Assembly: GCA_964481165.1 (NCBI GenBank)
Contig: CAYZYC010000004.1
Span: forward strand, 1-54,638
DNA: 54,638 nt
DNA from: Zeimonas sp964481165
GTDB taxonomy: Bacteria; Pseudomonadota; Gammaproteobacteria; Burkholderiales; Burkholderiaceae_E
Direction of reading: 5' to 3'
Of this stretch, positions 25,759-33,874 are shown piece after piece (positions within the stretch are counted from its first letter, which is position 1; each line of letters starts with the position of its first letter). The notes under the pieces are model-generated. The model was given only the letters and a program-made list of their open reading frames with translations, was not told where the DNA came from and did no database searches. Both the position numbers and the translations under genes were made by a program.

Positions 25759-27432
25759 ATGGCCCAGTACGTCTACACGATGAACCGGGTGGGCAAGGTC
25801 GTGCCCCCCAGGCGGGTGATCCTGAAGGACATCTCGCTCAGCTTCTTCCCCGGCGCCAAGATCGGCGTGCTCGGCCTGAACGGTTCGGGCAAGTCGACGC
25901 TGCTGAGGATCATGGCCGGCGTCGACCGCGAGTACGAAGGCGAGGCGACGCCGATGCCGAACCTGCGCATCGGCTACCTGCCGCAGGAACCGCAACTCGA
26001 TCCGGCGCTCGACGTTCGCGGCAACGTCGAGCAGGGGCTGGGCGAGACGCTCGCGCTGCTCGGCGAGTTCAACGCGATCAGCGAACGTTTCGCCGAGCCG
26101 ATGGACGACGACGAAATGACGCGCCTGCTCGAACGGCAGGGCGAACTGCAATCGCGAATCGACGCCAGCGGCGGATGGGAAATCGAACGCAAGCTCGAAG
26201 TCGCCGCCGACGCGCTGCGCCTGCCTCCGTGGGATGCCGACGTGAGCAAGCTGTCGGGCGGCGAGAAGCGGCGCGTCGCGTTGTGCAGGCTGCTGCTGTC
26301 CGAGCCCGACATGCTCCTGCTCGACGAGCCGACGAACCACCTCGATGCGCTGTCGGTGCAGTGGCTCGAACAGTTCCTGGAGCGTTTCCCGGGAACGGTG
26401 ATCGCCGTCACGCACGATCGATACTTCCTCGACAACGTCGCCGGCTGGATTCTCGAGCTCGACCGCGGCTACGGGATTCCCTGGCAGGGGAACTACTCGT
26501 CGTGGCTCGAACAGAAGGAGAAGCGGCTCGAGGTCGAGGCGAAGCAGGAATCGGCACGCATCCGCGCGATGCAGGCCGAGCTGGAGTGGGTGCGTGCGAA
26601 CCCGAAAGCGCGCCAGGCGAAGAGCAAGGCGCGCCTTGCGCGTTTCCAGGAACTCGCTGCCACCGAAACGCAGCAGCGCAACGAAACCAACGAGTTGTTC
26701 ATTCCGCCGGGGCCGCGTCTCGGCGACGTCGTCGTCGAGGCCGACGGGCTGCGAAAGGCCTTCGGCGACAGGCTGCTGTTCGACAATCTGTCGTTCCGGC
26801 TGCCGCCGGGCGGCATCGTCGGCGTGATCGGGCCGAACGGCGCCGGCAAGACGACGCTCTTCCGCATGCTGATGGGCGAGGAACAGCCCGATGCCGGAAC
26901 GCTGCGCATCGGCGAAACGGTGAAGGCCGCCTGCGTCGACCAGAGCCGCGATTCGCTGAACCCGCGCAACACGGTGTGGCAGGAGGTCTCCGACGGCCAG
27001 GACGACATCCAGGTCGGTACGTGGACGACGCCGAGCCGCGCATGGGTGGCGCGTTTCAATTTCAGGGGCGCCGATCAGCAGAAGACGATCGGCGAACTGT
27101 CGGGCGGCGAGCGCAACCGCGTGCAGCTGGCGAAGGTGCTGCGCGCCGGCGCGAACCTGCTGCTGCTCGACGAGCCGACCAACGATCTCGACGTCGAGAC
27201 GCTGCGCGCGCTCGAACAGGCGCTGCTCGACTTTCCGGGTTGCGCCGTCGTGATCTCGCACGATCGCTGGTTTCTCGATCGTGTCGCGACGCACATCCTG
27301 TCGTTCGAAGGCAACAGCCAGGTCGTCTGGTTCGAGGGCAACTTCGCCGAGTATCGCGAGGACCGTCGTCGCCGCCTCGGAGACGACGCGGACACACCGC
27401 ACCGGATCCGCTTCCGTCCGCTCGCGGCCTGA
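25759..27432 (+). CDS. ettA: Energy-dependent translational throttle protein EttA
   Basis: The 557-residue ABC-F protein has two nucleotide-binding domains: Walker A LNGSGKSTLLR near residue 40 with signature LSGGEKRR, and Walker A PNGAGKTTLFR near residue 358 with LSGGERNR. The arm and the positively charged linker between them (RANPKARQAKSKARLARFQEL) are present. EttA binds the ribosomal E site and gates early elongation according to ATP/ADP. The length matches E. coli EttA (555). The last 18 codons lie in the 55-bp sequence that is repeated after the assembly gap. Confidence 0.95.
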   Translation: MAQYVYTMNRVGKVVPPRRVILKDISLSFFPGAKIGVLGLNGSGKSTLLRIMAGVDREYEGEATPMPNLRIGYLPQEPQLDPALDVRGNVEQGLGETLALLGEFNAISERFAEPMDDDEMTRLLERQGELQSRIDASGGWEIERKLEVAADALRLPPWDADVSKLSGGEKRRVALCRLLLSEPDMLLLDEPTNHLDALSVQWLEQFLERFPGTVIAVTHDRYFLDNVAGWILELDRGYGIPWQGNYSSWLEQKEKRLEVEAKQESARIRAMQAELEWVRANPKARQAKSKARLARFQELAATETQQRNETNELFIPPGPRLGDVVVEADGLRKAFGDRLLFDNLSFRLPPGGIVGVIGPNGAGKTTLFRMLMGEEQPDAGTLRIGETVKAACVDQSRDSLNPRNTVWQEVSDGQDDIQVGTWTTPSRAWVARFNFRGADQQKTIGELSGGERNRVQLAKVLRAGANLLLLDEPTNDLDVETLRALEQALLDFPGCAVVISHDRWFLDRVATHILSFEGNSQVVWFEGNFAEYREDRRRRLGDDADTPHRIRFRPLAA

Positions 27433-27434
27433 CG

Positions 27435-27534
27435 NNNNNNNNNNNNNNNNNNNNNNNNNNNNNNNNNNNNNNNNNNNNNNNNNNNNNNNNNNNNNNNNNN
27501 NNNNNNNNNNNNNNNNNNNNNNNNNNNNNNNNNN
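27435..27534. other. Assembly gap of 100 N flanked by an identical 55-bp sequence
   Basis: The 55 bases before the gap (27380-27434) are identical to the 55 bases after it (27535-27589). The pattern is what an assembler leaves when two contigs share a k-mer overlap but are joined with a fixed spacer. The most likely true sequence has one copy and no gap. The second copy encodes only the EttA C-terminus. Confidence 0.85.
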
Positions 27535-27591
27535 GAGACGACGCGGACACACCGCACCGGATCCGCTTCCGTCCGCTCGCGGCCTGACGAC

Positions 27592-27677
27592 GCGTCGGGA
27601 GAACCGACGCACTGCGACGGGGAACCTTCGCACCGCGTCGGGGAAACCGACGCACCGCATCGGGGAAACCGCGCACC
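27592..27677. repeat. Array of four 21-22-bp hairpin repeats downstream of ettA
   Basis: Four imperfect tandem units lie at 27592-27613, 27614-27634, 27635-27656 and 27657-27677. Units 1 and 3 fold into perfect 7-bp stems (gcgtcgg/ccgacgc) with loops GAGAA and GGAAA; units 2 and 4 are degenerate versions. A partial fifth unit may follow. The array could act in 3'-end formation of ettA or as a REP-like element, and it borders the assembly gap. Confidence 0.65.
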
Positions 27678-27855
27678 GTGTCGGCGCGCGCACACCGTTG
27701 CACCGCCCGTCGCAACGCTCCACCGTTCGTCGCGCACCGCTCGTTCCCGTGCGACGGCGAGCGCAGAACGGAATCGTTCGCTCGGGAGATACCCGCATGT
27801 AATCGAAGTGTATGTCCACCGGCAGCAACACACGTTCGTTACAGGGTGGGGCGTC

Positions 27856-27871
27856 AGGCATTACGATTGCT
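27856..27871 (+). promoter_or_regulatory. Predicted sigma-54 promoter of prkA-yeaH-spoVR
   Basis: The sequence AGGCATTACGATTGCT fits the -24/-12 consensus TGGCACG-N4-TTGC. GGCA and TTGC are intact, and GG and GC are separated by exactly 10 bases. Transcription would begin near 27882, giving a leader of about 65 bases before the strong AAGGAGGG of prkA. In E. coli the homologous yeaG-yeaH operon is nitrogen/RpoN controlled, which supports the call. No clear enhancer site was found in 27678-27855, and I see no gene there. Confidence 0.6.
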
Positions 27872-27946
27872 GCAGACGGCGCAGATGACGACGACGCGGA
27901 TTCCGAGCCGTATCGGTCGATGAGCAGAAGTTCATAAGGAGGGACC

Positions 27947-29869
27947 ATGAACCTGTTCGATGCGTATCGCGAGATGTACGCGAAGTCGCGCGACGAGGAG
28001 ATGTCGCTCCTCGAGTACCTCGACCTGTGTCGCGAGCAACCCCTCGCATACGCCAGTGCCGCCGAGCGCATGCTCGCGGCGATCGGGGACCCCGAGGTCA
28101 TCGACACCCGCAACGACCCGCGGCTCTCGAGGCTGTTCTCGAACCGGATCATTCGCCGCTACCCGGCGTTTCGCGAGTTCTACGGAATGGACGACGCGAT
28201 CGGCCAGATCGTCGCGTACTTCCGCCACGCCGCGCAGGGACTCGAGGAGCGCAAGCAGGTGCTCTACCTGCTCGGTCCGGTCGGCGGAGGCAAGTCGTCG
28301 ATCGCCGAGCGGCTCAAGCAGCTGATGGAGACCTACCCGATCTATGCGCTGAAAGGGTCTCCGGTCAACGAATCGCCGCTGGGGCTGTTCCGTCCCGACC
28401 GCGACGGACCGGCGCTCGAGGAGCAGTACCGGATCCCGACGCGGTACCTCACCGGAATCATGAGCCCGTGGGCGATCAAGCGCCTCGAGGAGTTCGACGG
28501 CGACATCACGAAGTTCCGCGTCGTTCGCGTGCAGCCTTCGGTGTTGCGCCAGGTGGCGGTGTCGAAGACCGAGCCGGGCGACGAGAACAACCAGGACATC
28601 TCGTCGCTGGTGGGCAAGGTCGACATCCGCAAGCTCGAATCGCTCGCGCAGGACGACCCCGACGCCTACAGCTATTCGGGCGGCCTGTGTCTGGCCAACC
28701 AGGGGCTGCTCGAGTTCGTCGAGATGTTCAAGGCGCCGATCAAGATGCTGCACCCGTTGCTCACCGCGACGCAGGAAGGCAACTTCAAGGGTACCGAGGG
28801 GCTGTCGGCGATTCCGTTCCAGGGCCTGATCCTGGCGCACTCGAACGAGAGCGAATGGCAGGCGTTCCGCAACAACCGGAACAACGAGGCCTTCCTCGAT
28901 CGCATCTACGTCGTCAAGGTGCCGTACTGCCTGCAGTTGTCCGAGGAAGTGCGCATCTACAAGAAGCTCCTCGCAGGCAGTTCGCTCGCCACGGCGCCCT
29001 GCGCTCCCGGAACGCTCGAGATGATGGCGCAGTTCGCGGTGCTCACGAGGCTCAAGGAGCCGGAGAACTCGAGCATCTACGCGAAGCTGCGCGTCTACGA
29101 CGGCGAGAACCTGAAGGACGTCGAACCCAACGCGAAGTCGGTGCAGGAATACCGCGACTACGCGGGAATCGACGAGGGCATGAGCGGGCTGTCGACGCGT
29201 TTTGCGTACAAGGTCCTCTCGGCGGTCTTCAACCACGACCAGGTCGAGATCGCCGCGAACCCGGTGCACCTTATGTACGTGCTCGAGCAGCGGCTGCTGC
29301 GCGAGGGATTGCCCGAGGAGACGCAGCGGCGCTGGCTCGACTTCATCAAGAGCTGGCTCGCGCCGCGCTACGCGGAGTTCATCGGCAAGGAAATCCAGAC
29401 CGCGTACCTCGAGTCGTATTCGGAGTACGGGCAGAACATCTTCGATCGCTACGTCACTTTCGCCGACTACTGGATCCAGGACGAGGACTACCGGGATCCG
29501 GAGACGAACGAGAGCTTCGATCGCGCGCAGCTGAACTCCGAGCTCGAGAAGATCGAAAAGCCCGCCGGAATCGCCAATCCGAAGGACTTCCGCAACGAGA
29601 TCGTGAACTTCGTTCTTCGCGCGCGCGCCCAGCACGGCGGCGAGAACCCGAGCTGGACCAGCTACGAGAAGCTGCGCGAAGTGATCGAGAAGAAGATGTT
29701 CTCGAACACCGAGGAACTGCTGCCGGTGATCTCGTTCAACGCCAAGGCGTCGGCCGAAGACCGCCGCAAGCACGAGAGTTTCGTTGCGCGCATGGTCGAC
29801 AAGGGATATACGGAAAAGCAGGTACGCCTGCTCTGCGAGTGGTACCTGCGAGTCCGCAAGTCGCAGTAG
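27947..29869 (+). CDS. prkA: PrkA/YeaG serine protein kinase
   Basis: The 640-residue cytoplasmic protein has an AAA-type N-terminal domain with P-loop YLLGPVGGGKSSIAERL near residue 107 and the PrkA-specific SPVNESPLGLF. The C-terminal kinase-like domain contains SVQEYRDYAGIDEGMSGLSTRF and ends FVARMVDKGYTEKQVRLLCEWYLRVRKS. The length matches YeaG (644). It works with YeaH and SpoVR in starvation and stationary-phase adaptation. The start is certain: AAGGAGGG lies five bases upstream of the ATG. Thirteen bases separate it from yeaH. Confidence 0.95.
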   Translation: MNLFDAYREMYAKSRDEEMSLLEYLDLCREQPLAYASAAERMLAAIGDPEVIDTRNDPRLSRLFSNRIIRRYPAFREFYGMDDAIGQIVAYFRHAAQGLEERKQVLYLLGPVGGGKSSIAERLKQLMETYPIYALKGSPVNESPLGLFRPDRDGPALEEQYRIPTRYLTGIMSPWAIKRLEEFDGDITKFRVVRVQPSVLRQVAVSKTEPGDENNQDISSLVGKVDIRKLESLAQDDPDAYSYSGGLCLANQGLLEFVEMFKAPIKMLHPLLTATQEGNFKGTEGLSAIPFQGLILAHSNESEWQAFRNNRNNEAFLDRIYVVKVPYCLQLSEEVRIYKKLLAGSSLATAPCAPGTLEMMAQFAVLTRLKEPENSSIYAKLRVYDGENLKDVEPNAKSVQEYRDYAGIDEGMSGLSTRFAYKVLSAVFNHDQVEIAANPVHLMYVLEQRLLREGLPEETQRRWLDFIKSWLAPRYAEFIGKEIQTAYLESYSEYGQNIFDRYVTFADYWIQDEDYRDPETNESFDRAQLNSELEKIEKPAGIANPKDFRNEIVNFVLRARAQHGGENPSWTSYEKLREVIEKKMFSNTEELLPVISFNAKASAEDRRKHESFVARMVDKGYTEKQVRLLCEWYLRVRKSQ

Positions 29870-29882
29870 GAGCGGAAACGCG

Positions 29883-31151
29883 ATGTCCGTAGTCATAGAC
29901 CGCCGCCCCAACGACCGCGCCGGCAGCGCGGTCAATCGCGAGCGGTTCATGCGCCGCTACAAGGCGCAGATTCGCCGGGCCGTCACCGACATGGTCGCCG
30001 GCCGCTCGATCCGCGACATCGAGCGCGGCGGAAAGGTCTCGATCCCGGTGCGCGACGTTTCCGAGCCGCGCTTTCGCCACGGCCCGGGCGGCGACTACGA
30101 CCACGTGCTGCCCGGGAACCGCCACTTCGAGGCGGGTGACCGCCTGCCGCGCCCGGAGGAAGGCGACGGCGAAGGACCCGGCAACGAAGGCGGCGAAGGC
30201 GAGGCGACCGACGCGTTCGCGTTCACGCTGTCGCGCGAAGAGTTCATGCAGATCTTCTTCGACGACCTGGAACTGCCGCGCATGGTGCGAACGACGCTCG
30301 GCGAGATTCGCGAGCAGAGCCTGCAGCGCGCCGGCTACACGACGAACGGTTCGCCGACGAACCTGGCCATCGGAAGGTCGCTGCGCAACGCGATCGGCCG
30401 GCGCATCGCCCTGCGCGGCGCTCCGCGGCGCGAGCTGGCAACCGTCGAGAAGGCGCTCGCCGAACAACCGCCCGATTCGCCCGAACGCGAAGCGCTGCAT
30501 GCCGAGGTCGAGAGGCTGCAACGACGCATCGCACGCGTGCCGTTCCTCGACGAACTCGACCTGCGCTACCGCTACCGCACGCTGGTGCCGAAGCCGGTGA
30601 GCCAGGCGGTGATGTTCTGCCTGATGGACGTCTCGGCCTCGATGGACGAGCGCAAGAAGGACCTGGCGAAGCGCTTCTTCGCGCTGCTGCACCTGTTCCT
30701 TTCGCGCAAGTACGAGCGTGTCGAGATCGTGTTCATCCGGCACACCGACGACGCCGAGGAAGTCGACGAGCAGCGTTTCTTCCACGACCGCAAGACCGGC
30801 GGCACGGTCGTGCTGTCGGCGCTGGCGCTGATGCACGAGATCATCGAGGAACGCTTCCCGCGCGAGGCGTGGAACATCTACGGCGCGCAGGCCTCCGACG
30901 GCGACGCGTTCGGCGCGGACCCCGAGAAGAGCCGCGGCTTCCTCGAAACCGTCGTTCTTCCGCTCGTGCGCCACTTCGCCTATATCGAGGTCTGCGAAGC
31001 GGGCTCGCGTGTCTCGACGCTGTCGGCCGCCTACCGGCGCATCGACGCCGAGGCTTTCGCGATGCGCGAGGTCCACGAGAGCCGCGACATCTGGCCGGTG
31101 TTTCGCGGGCTTTTCGGCCGGCAGCAGGCGCCGGCGAACGCGACGGCGTAA
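29883..31151 (+). CDS. yeaH: YeaH/YhbH-family (DUF444) protein
   Basis: The 422-residue protein has an N-terminal DUF444 domain (MSVVIDRRPNDRAGSAVNRE, then FMRRYKAQIRRAV), a Gly/Glu-rich linker near residues 82-110 and a C-terminal VWA-like domain with VMFCLMDVSASMDE near residue 245 (MIDAS DxSxS). It is the standard partner of PrkA kinases. Its position between prkA and spoVR is the conserved order. The ATG at 29883 follows the prkA stop by 13 bases. Confidence 0.94.
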   Translation: MSVVIDRRPNDRAGSAVNRERFMRRYKAQIRRAVTDMVAGRSIRDIERGGKVSIPVRDVSEPRFRHGPGGDYDHVLPGNRHFEAGDRLPRPEEGDGEGPGNEGGEGEATDAFAFTLSREEFMQIFFDDLELPRMVRTTLGEIREQSLQRAGYTTNGSPTNLAIGRSLRNAIGRRIALRGAPRRELATVEKALAEQPPDSPEREALHAEVERLQRRIARVPFLDELDLRYRYRTLVPKPVSQAVMFCLMDVSASMDERKKDLAKRFFALLHLFLSRKYERVEIVFIRHTDDAEEVDEQRFFHDRKTGGTVVLSALALMHEIIEERFPREAWNIYGAQASDGDAFGADPEKSRGFLETVVLPLVRHFAYIEVCEAGSRVSTLSAAYRRIDAEAFAMREVHESRDIWPVFRGLFGRQQAPANATA

Positions 31152-31167
31152 TGCAGAGGTAACGCAG

Positions 31168-32658
31168 ATGGCCACGCCGATCTCCACCGGGGCCGAGTGG
31201 ACTTTCGACCTGATCGCACGCTACGACGAAGCGATCTCCGAGATCGCGGTCGGCGAATTCGGCCTCGACTGCTACCCGAACCAGATCGAGGTGATCGGAA
31301 GCGCGCAGATGCTCGACGCGTACGCCTCGACCGGGCTTCCGATCGGCTATCCGCACTGGAGCTTCGGCAAGGCCTTCATCGCGCACGAGCATGCGTATCG
31401 GCGCGGCGCGCGCGGACTGGCCTACGAGATCGTCATCAACTCCAACCCGTGCATCGCGTACCTGATGGAAGAGAACCCGATGCCGCTGCAGGCATTGGTC
31501 ATCGCCCACGCGAGCTACGGCCACAACTCGTTCTTCAAGGGCAACTACCTGTTCCGCCAGTGGACGCAGGCCGACGCGATCATCGACTACATGGTGTTCG
31601 CGCGCCGCTACGTGATGGACTGCGAGGAGCGCCACGGCGCCGAAGCCGTCGAGGAGATCCTCGACGCCTGCCACGCGCTGATGAACCACGGCGTCAGCCG
31701 CTACCCTCACCCGCGACCGCTCACACCGCAGGCCGAGCGTGCGCGGGCGCGCGAGCGGCGCGACCACGCCTGGCGCCATCACGACGAGATCTGGCGCACG
31801 CTGCCGAAGCGCGAGCCCCTGGAAGCCGCGGAAGACCCCGCACGCACCGACGAGCCGCAGGAGAACCTGCTCTATTTCATCGAGAAGAACTCGCCGAAGC
31901 TCGAGCCCTGGCAGCGCGAGCTGGTGCGCATCGTGCGCCGCGTCGCCCAGTACTTCTATCCGCAGGGCCTTACCAAGGTCATGAACGAGGGCTGGGCCAC
32001 GTTCTGGCACTACACGATCCTCAACCGGCTGTACGACAAGGGCCTGGTCGACGACGGCTTCATGTTCGAGTTCCTCGGCGCGCACACGAACGTGATCGCG
32101 CAGCCCGGCTACGACGAGCCCGGCTACTCGGGCTGCAACCCGTACACGCTCGGCTTCGCGATGTTCTCCGATATCCGCCGGATCTGCGAGCACCCCACCG
32201 ACGAAGACCGCGAGTGGTTCCCCGACATCGCCGGCGCCGACTGGCGACAGGTGCTCGACTTCGCGATGCGCAACTACAAGGACGAGTCGTTCATCGCGCA
32301 GTTCCTGTCGCCGCGGCTGATCCGCGAGTTCCGGCTGTTCGCCATCGCCGATCGCAGCGAGGAGCCGACGCTCGAGGTCGACGCGATCCACAACGAGGCG
32401 GGCTACCGGCGCGTGCGCAAGCTGCTCGCCGCGCACTACGATCGCGACTCGCGCCTGCCCGACATCCAGATCGTCCGCTACGAGCGCGATGGCGACCGCA
32501 GCCTCACGCTGCACCACACGCAGCACCGCGGCCGCCCGTTGAACGACGACACGACACGCGTGCTGAAGCACCTGCAGCGGCTCTGGGGATTCACCGTCCG
32601 CCTGGAGACCATCGACGCGTCGGGCGACCCCTGCACCGAGGTGCTGGCCTCCGATTGA
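31168..32658 (+). CDS. spoVR: SpoVR family protein
   Basis: The 496-residue cytoplasmic protein has the family signature blocks EVIGSAQMLDAYASTGLP, YPHWSFGKAF near residue 62, the His-rich IAHASYGHNSFFKGNYLF near residue 112 and VMNEGWATFWHYTILNRL near residue 270. The conserved Glu/His residues in these blocks suggest a metalloenzyme-like core, but no activity is established. It is third in the prkA-yeaH-spoVR operon, 16 bases after yeaH. Homologues form part of the RpoN/RpoS starvation response in other proteobacteria; they are not tied to sporulation outside Bacillus. Confidence 0.94.
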   Translation: MATPISTGAEWTFDLIARYDEAISEIAVGEFGLDCYPNQIEVIGSAQMLDAYASTGLPIGYPHWSFGKAFIAHEHAYRRGARGLAYEIVINSNPCIAYLMEENPMPLQALVIAHASYGHNSFFKGNYLFRQWTQADAIIDYMVFARRYVMDCEERHGAEAVEEILDACHALMNHGVSRYPHPRPLTPQAERARARERRDHAWRHHDEIWRTLPKREPLEAAEDPARTDEPQENLLYFIEKNSPKLEPWQRELVRIVRRVAQYFYPQGLTKVMNEGWATFWHYTILNRLYDKGLVDDGFMFEFLGAHTNVIAQPGYDEPGYSGCNPYTLGFAMFSDIRRICEHPTDEDREWFPDIAGADWRQVLDFAMRNYKDESFIAQFLSPRLIREFRLFAIADRSEEPTLEVDAIHNEAGYRRVRKLLAAHYDRDSRLPDIQIVRYERDGDRSLTLHHTQHRGRPLNDDTTRVLKHLQRLWGFTVRLETIDASGDPCTEVLASD

Positions 32659-32666
32659 CGAAGCGT

Positions 32667-32685
32667 GCCCGCGCGCAGCGCGGGC
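32667..32685 (+). terminator. Stem-loop 8 bases after spoVR, possible terminator
   Basis: A perfect 8-bp stem (gcccgcgc/gcgcgggc) with loop gca follows the spoVR stop. There is no T tract, so intrinsic termination is uncertain. The loop is the same as in two hairpins of the structured repeat element further downstream. Confidence 0.35.
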
Positions 32686-32873
32686 GCCCCCCGGCGTTAC
32701 GTAGCTGCGGCCGGAGGTGCCCAGCTGCGGCCGGCAACGACCGCTCGGGCACCGGGATGCGCGAAAAGCGAGCGAATCGCGCCGAACAACGAATAGTGCA
32801 CGGGCATACGCTCGAAATCGGAGCATGCGCTCGTAGCGTTCCGAAGCCGGGACGCTCGCAGACCACGCCGCTT

Positions 32874-33114
32874 GCAAAGGCGCGGGCCGTCTGCCGGGCG
32901 GGCGGGCCTGTGCGCAGCCGAGAAGCGCAGCAGCGCCGGCGCGCGCGCGAAGCGCGCGTCGTCTTCATTCTCGCCGCGTCTGTTCGAGCGCAGCGCGCAA
33001 AGCGCGCGTAGCGAGTCACGCGGCGCCAGCCGGCGATGCGAGCATCGCAGGGCAGCCCCGCGCAGCGGGGCCAAGCACCGGCACGCCCGCCCGGCAGACG
33101 GCCCGCGCCTTTGC
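32874..33114. repeat. Structured multi-hairpin repeat element, copy 2
   Basis: Positions 32874-32904 are the exact reverse complement of 33084-33114 (31 bp). Internal hairpins match those of copy 1: GCGCGC-AAA-GCGCGC at 32993-33007 and GCCCCGC-GCA-GCGGGGC at 33055-33071. Between the copies the closing stem and both of these hairpins differ by paired substitutions, while blocks such as gcgcagccgagaagcg and gagcatcgcaggg are unchanged. It lies between spoVR and a response-regulator gene, ending 82 bases before that ATG. A structured RNA in the leader is possible. Bases 32686-32873 hold no recognised feature. Confidence 0.8.
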
Positions 33115-33142
33115 CCGCTGAACGGTCCGCGCCTTTGCCCGC
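33103..33142. repeat. Duplicated right end of the structured element
   Basis: The 16-bp terminal sequence ccgcgcctttgcccgc occurs at 33103-33118 and again at 33127-33142 (period 24). The second occurrence gives an alternative pairing partner for part of the left arm at 32874-32889. Confidence 0.6.
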
Positions 33143-33196
33143 GCAACGACCCGAGCCGGCATGCTCCCGCTCCCCAACGCGGTATTCTCGGCGCCC

Positions 33197-33874
33197 ATGA
33201 GGGTGCTACTCGTCGAAGACGACCGGATGATCGGGCAGGCGGTGCAGACCGCGCTGCAGCAGGACGGCTACGCGATCGACTGGGTCCGCGACGCCGAGAC
33301 GGCCGACACGGCGCTCGCCACCGGTGATTTCGATCTCCTGCTGCTCGACCTCGGGTTGCCGGGGCGCGACGGCATCTCGTTGCTGCGTACGATGCGCTCG
33401 CGCAAGGACACGACTCCGGTGCTCGTGGTCACCGCGCGCGACGAGATCCAGGATCGCATCGGCGGGCTCGATGCCGGAGCCGACGACTACCTGGTCAAGC
33501 CCTTCGATCTCGAGGAACTCGCTGCGCGCATGCGCGCGCTGCTGCGCCGGAGTGCCGGCCGCGGCGAAGCGGTCTTCGAGCACGGCGGGGTGCGCGTCGA
33601 CCCCGCGACCCGCGAGGTGACGCGCGACGGCGAGCCGGTCGCCCTTTCGTCGCGCGAATACGCGGTGCTCGAGGCACTGCTGCTGCGCCCGGGGGCGATC
33701 CTGTCGCGGGCACAACTCGAAGACCGCCTGTACGGCTGGTCGGAGTCGGTCGAGAGCAATGCGGTCGAGGTCTACATCCACGGACTGCGCCGCAAGCTGG
33801 GCCACGACCTGATCCAGAACGTGCGCGGCGTCGGCTACTTCGTGCCGAGGCCCGACGCGCAGGAAGGCGGATGA
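33197..33874 (+). CDS. OmpR-family response regulator (QseB/PmrA-like)
   Basis: The 225-residue protein has a receiver domain at 1-115 with acidic pocket VEDD, phospho-acceptor Asp in LLLLDLGLPGRDG near residue 51, and the KPF motif. A winged-helix DNA-binding domain at 130-220 includes LSSREYAVLEALLLRPG and ESNAVEVYIHGLRRKLG. It overlaps the downstream histidine kinase by 4 bases. The ATG at 33197 starts the canonical MRVLLVEDDRMIG; a 12-residue upstream extension is possible but lacks conservation. Confidence 0.92.
   Translation: MRVLLVEDDRMIGQAVQTALQQDGYAIDWVRDAETADTALATGDFDLLLLDLGLPGRDGISLLRTMRSRKDTTPVLVVTARDEIQDRIGGLDAGADDYLVKPFDLEELAARMRALLRRSAGRGEAVFEHGGVRVDPATREVTRDGEPVALSSREYAVLEALLLRPGAILSRAQLEDRLYGWSESVESNAVEVYIHGLRRKLGHDLIQNVRGVGYFVPRPDAQEGG

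Noticed and set aside
27535..27589. Second EttA C-terminus as a gene fragment or tandem duplication
   Set aside because: Exact 55-bp identity at both N gaps points to unmerged contig overlap.
27592..27677. CRISPR-like array
   Set aside because: Units are contiguous 21-22-mers with no unique spacers and no cas genes.
27678..27855. NtrC enhancer upstream of prkA
   Set aside because: Only a TGCACC-like half-site is visible; no full dyad was found.
127..33142. The structured repeat as an insertion sequence or composite transposon
   Set aside because: There is no transposase, the copies are only about 240 bp, and no target-site duplication was seen at either end.
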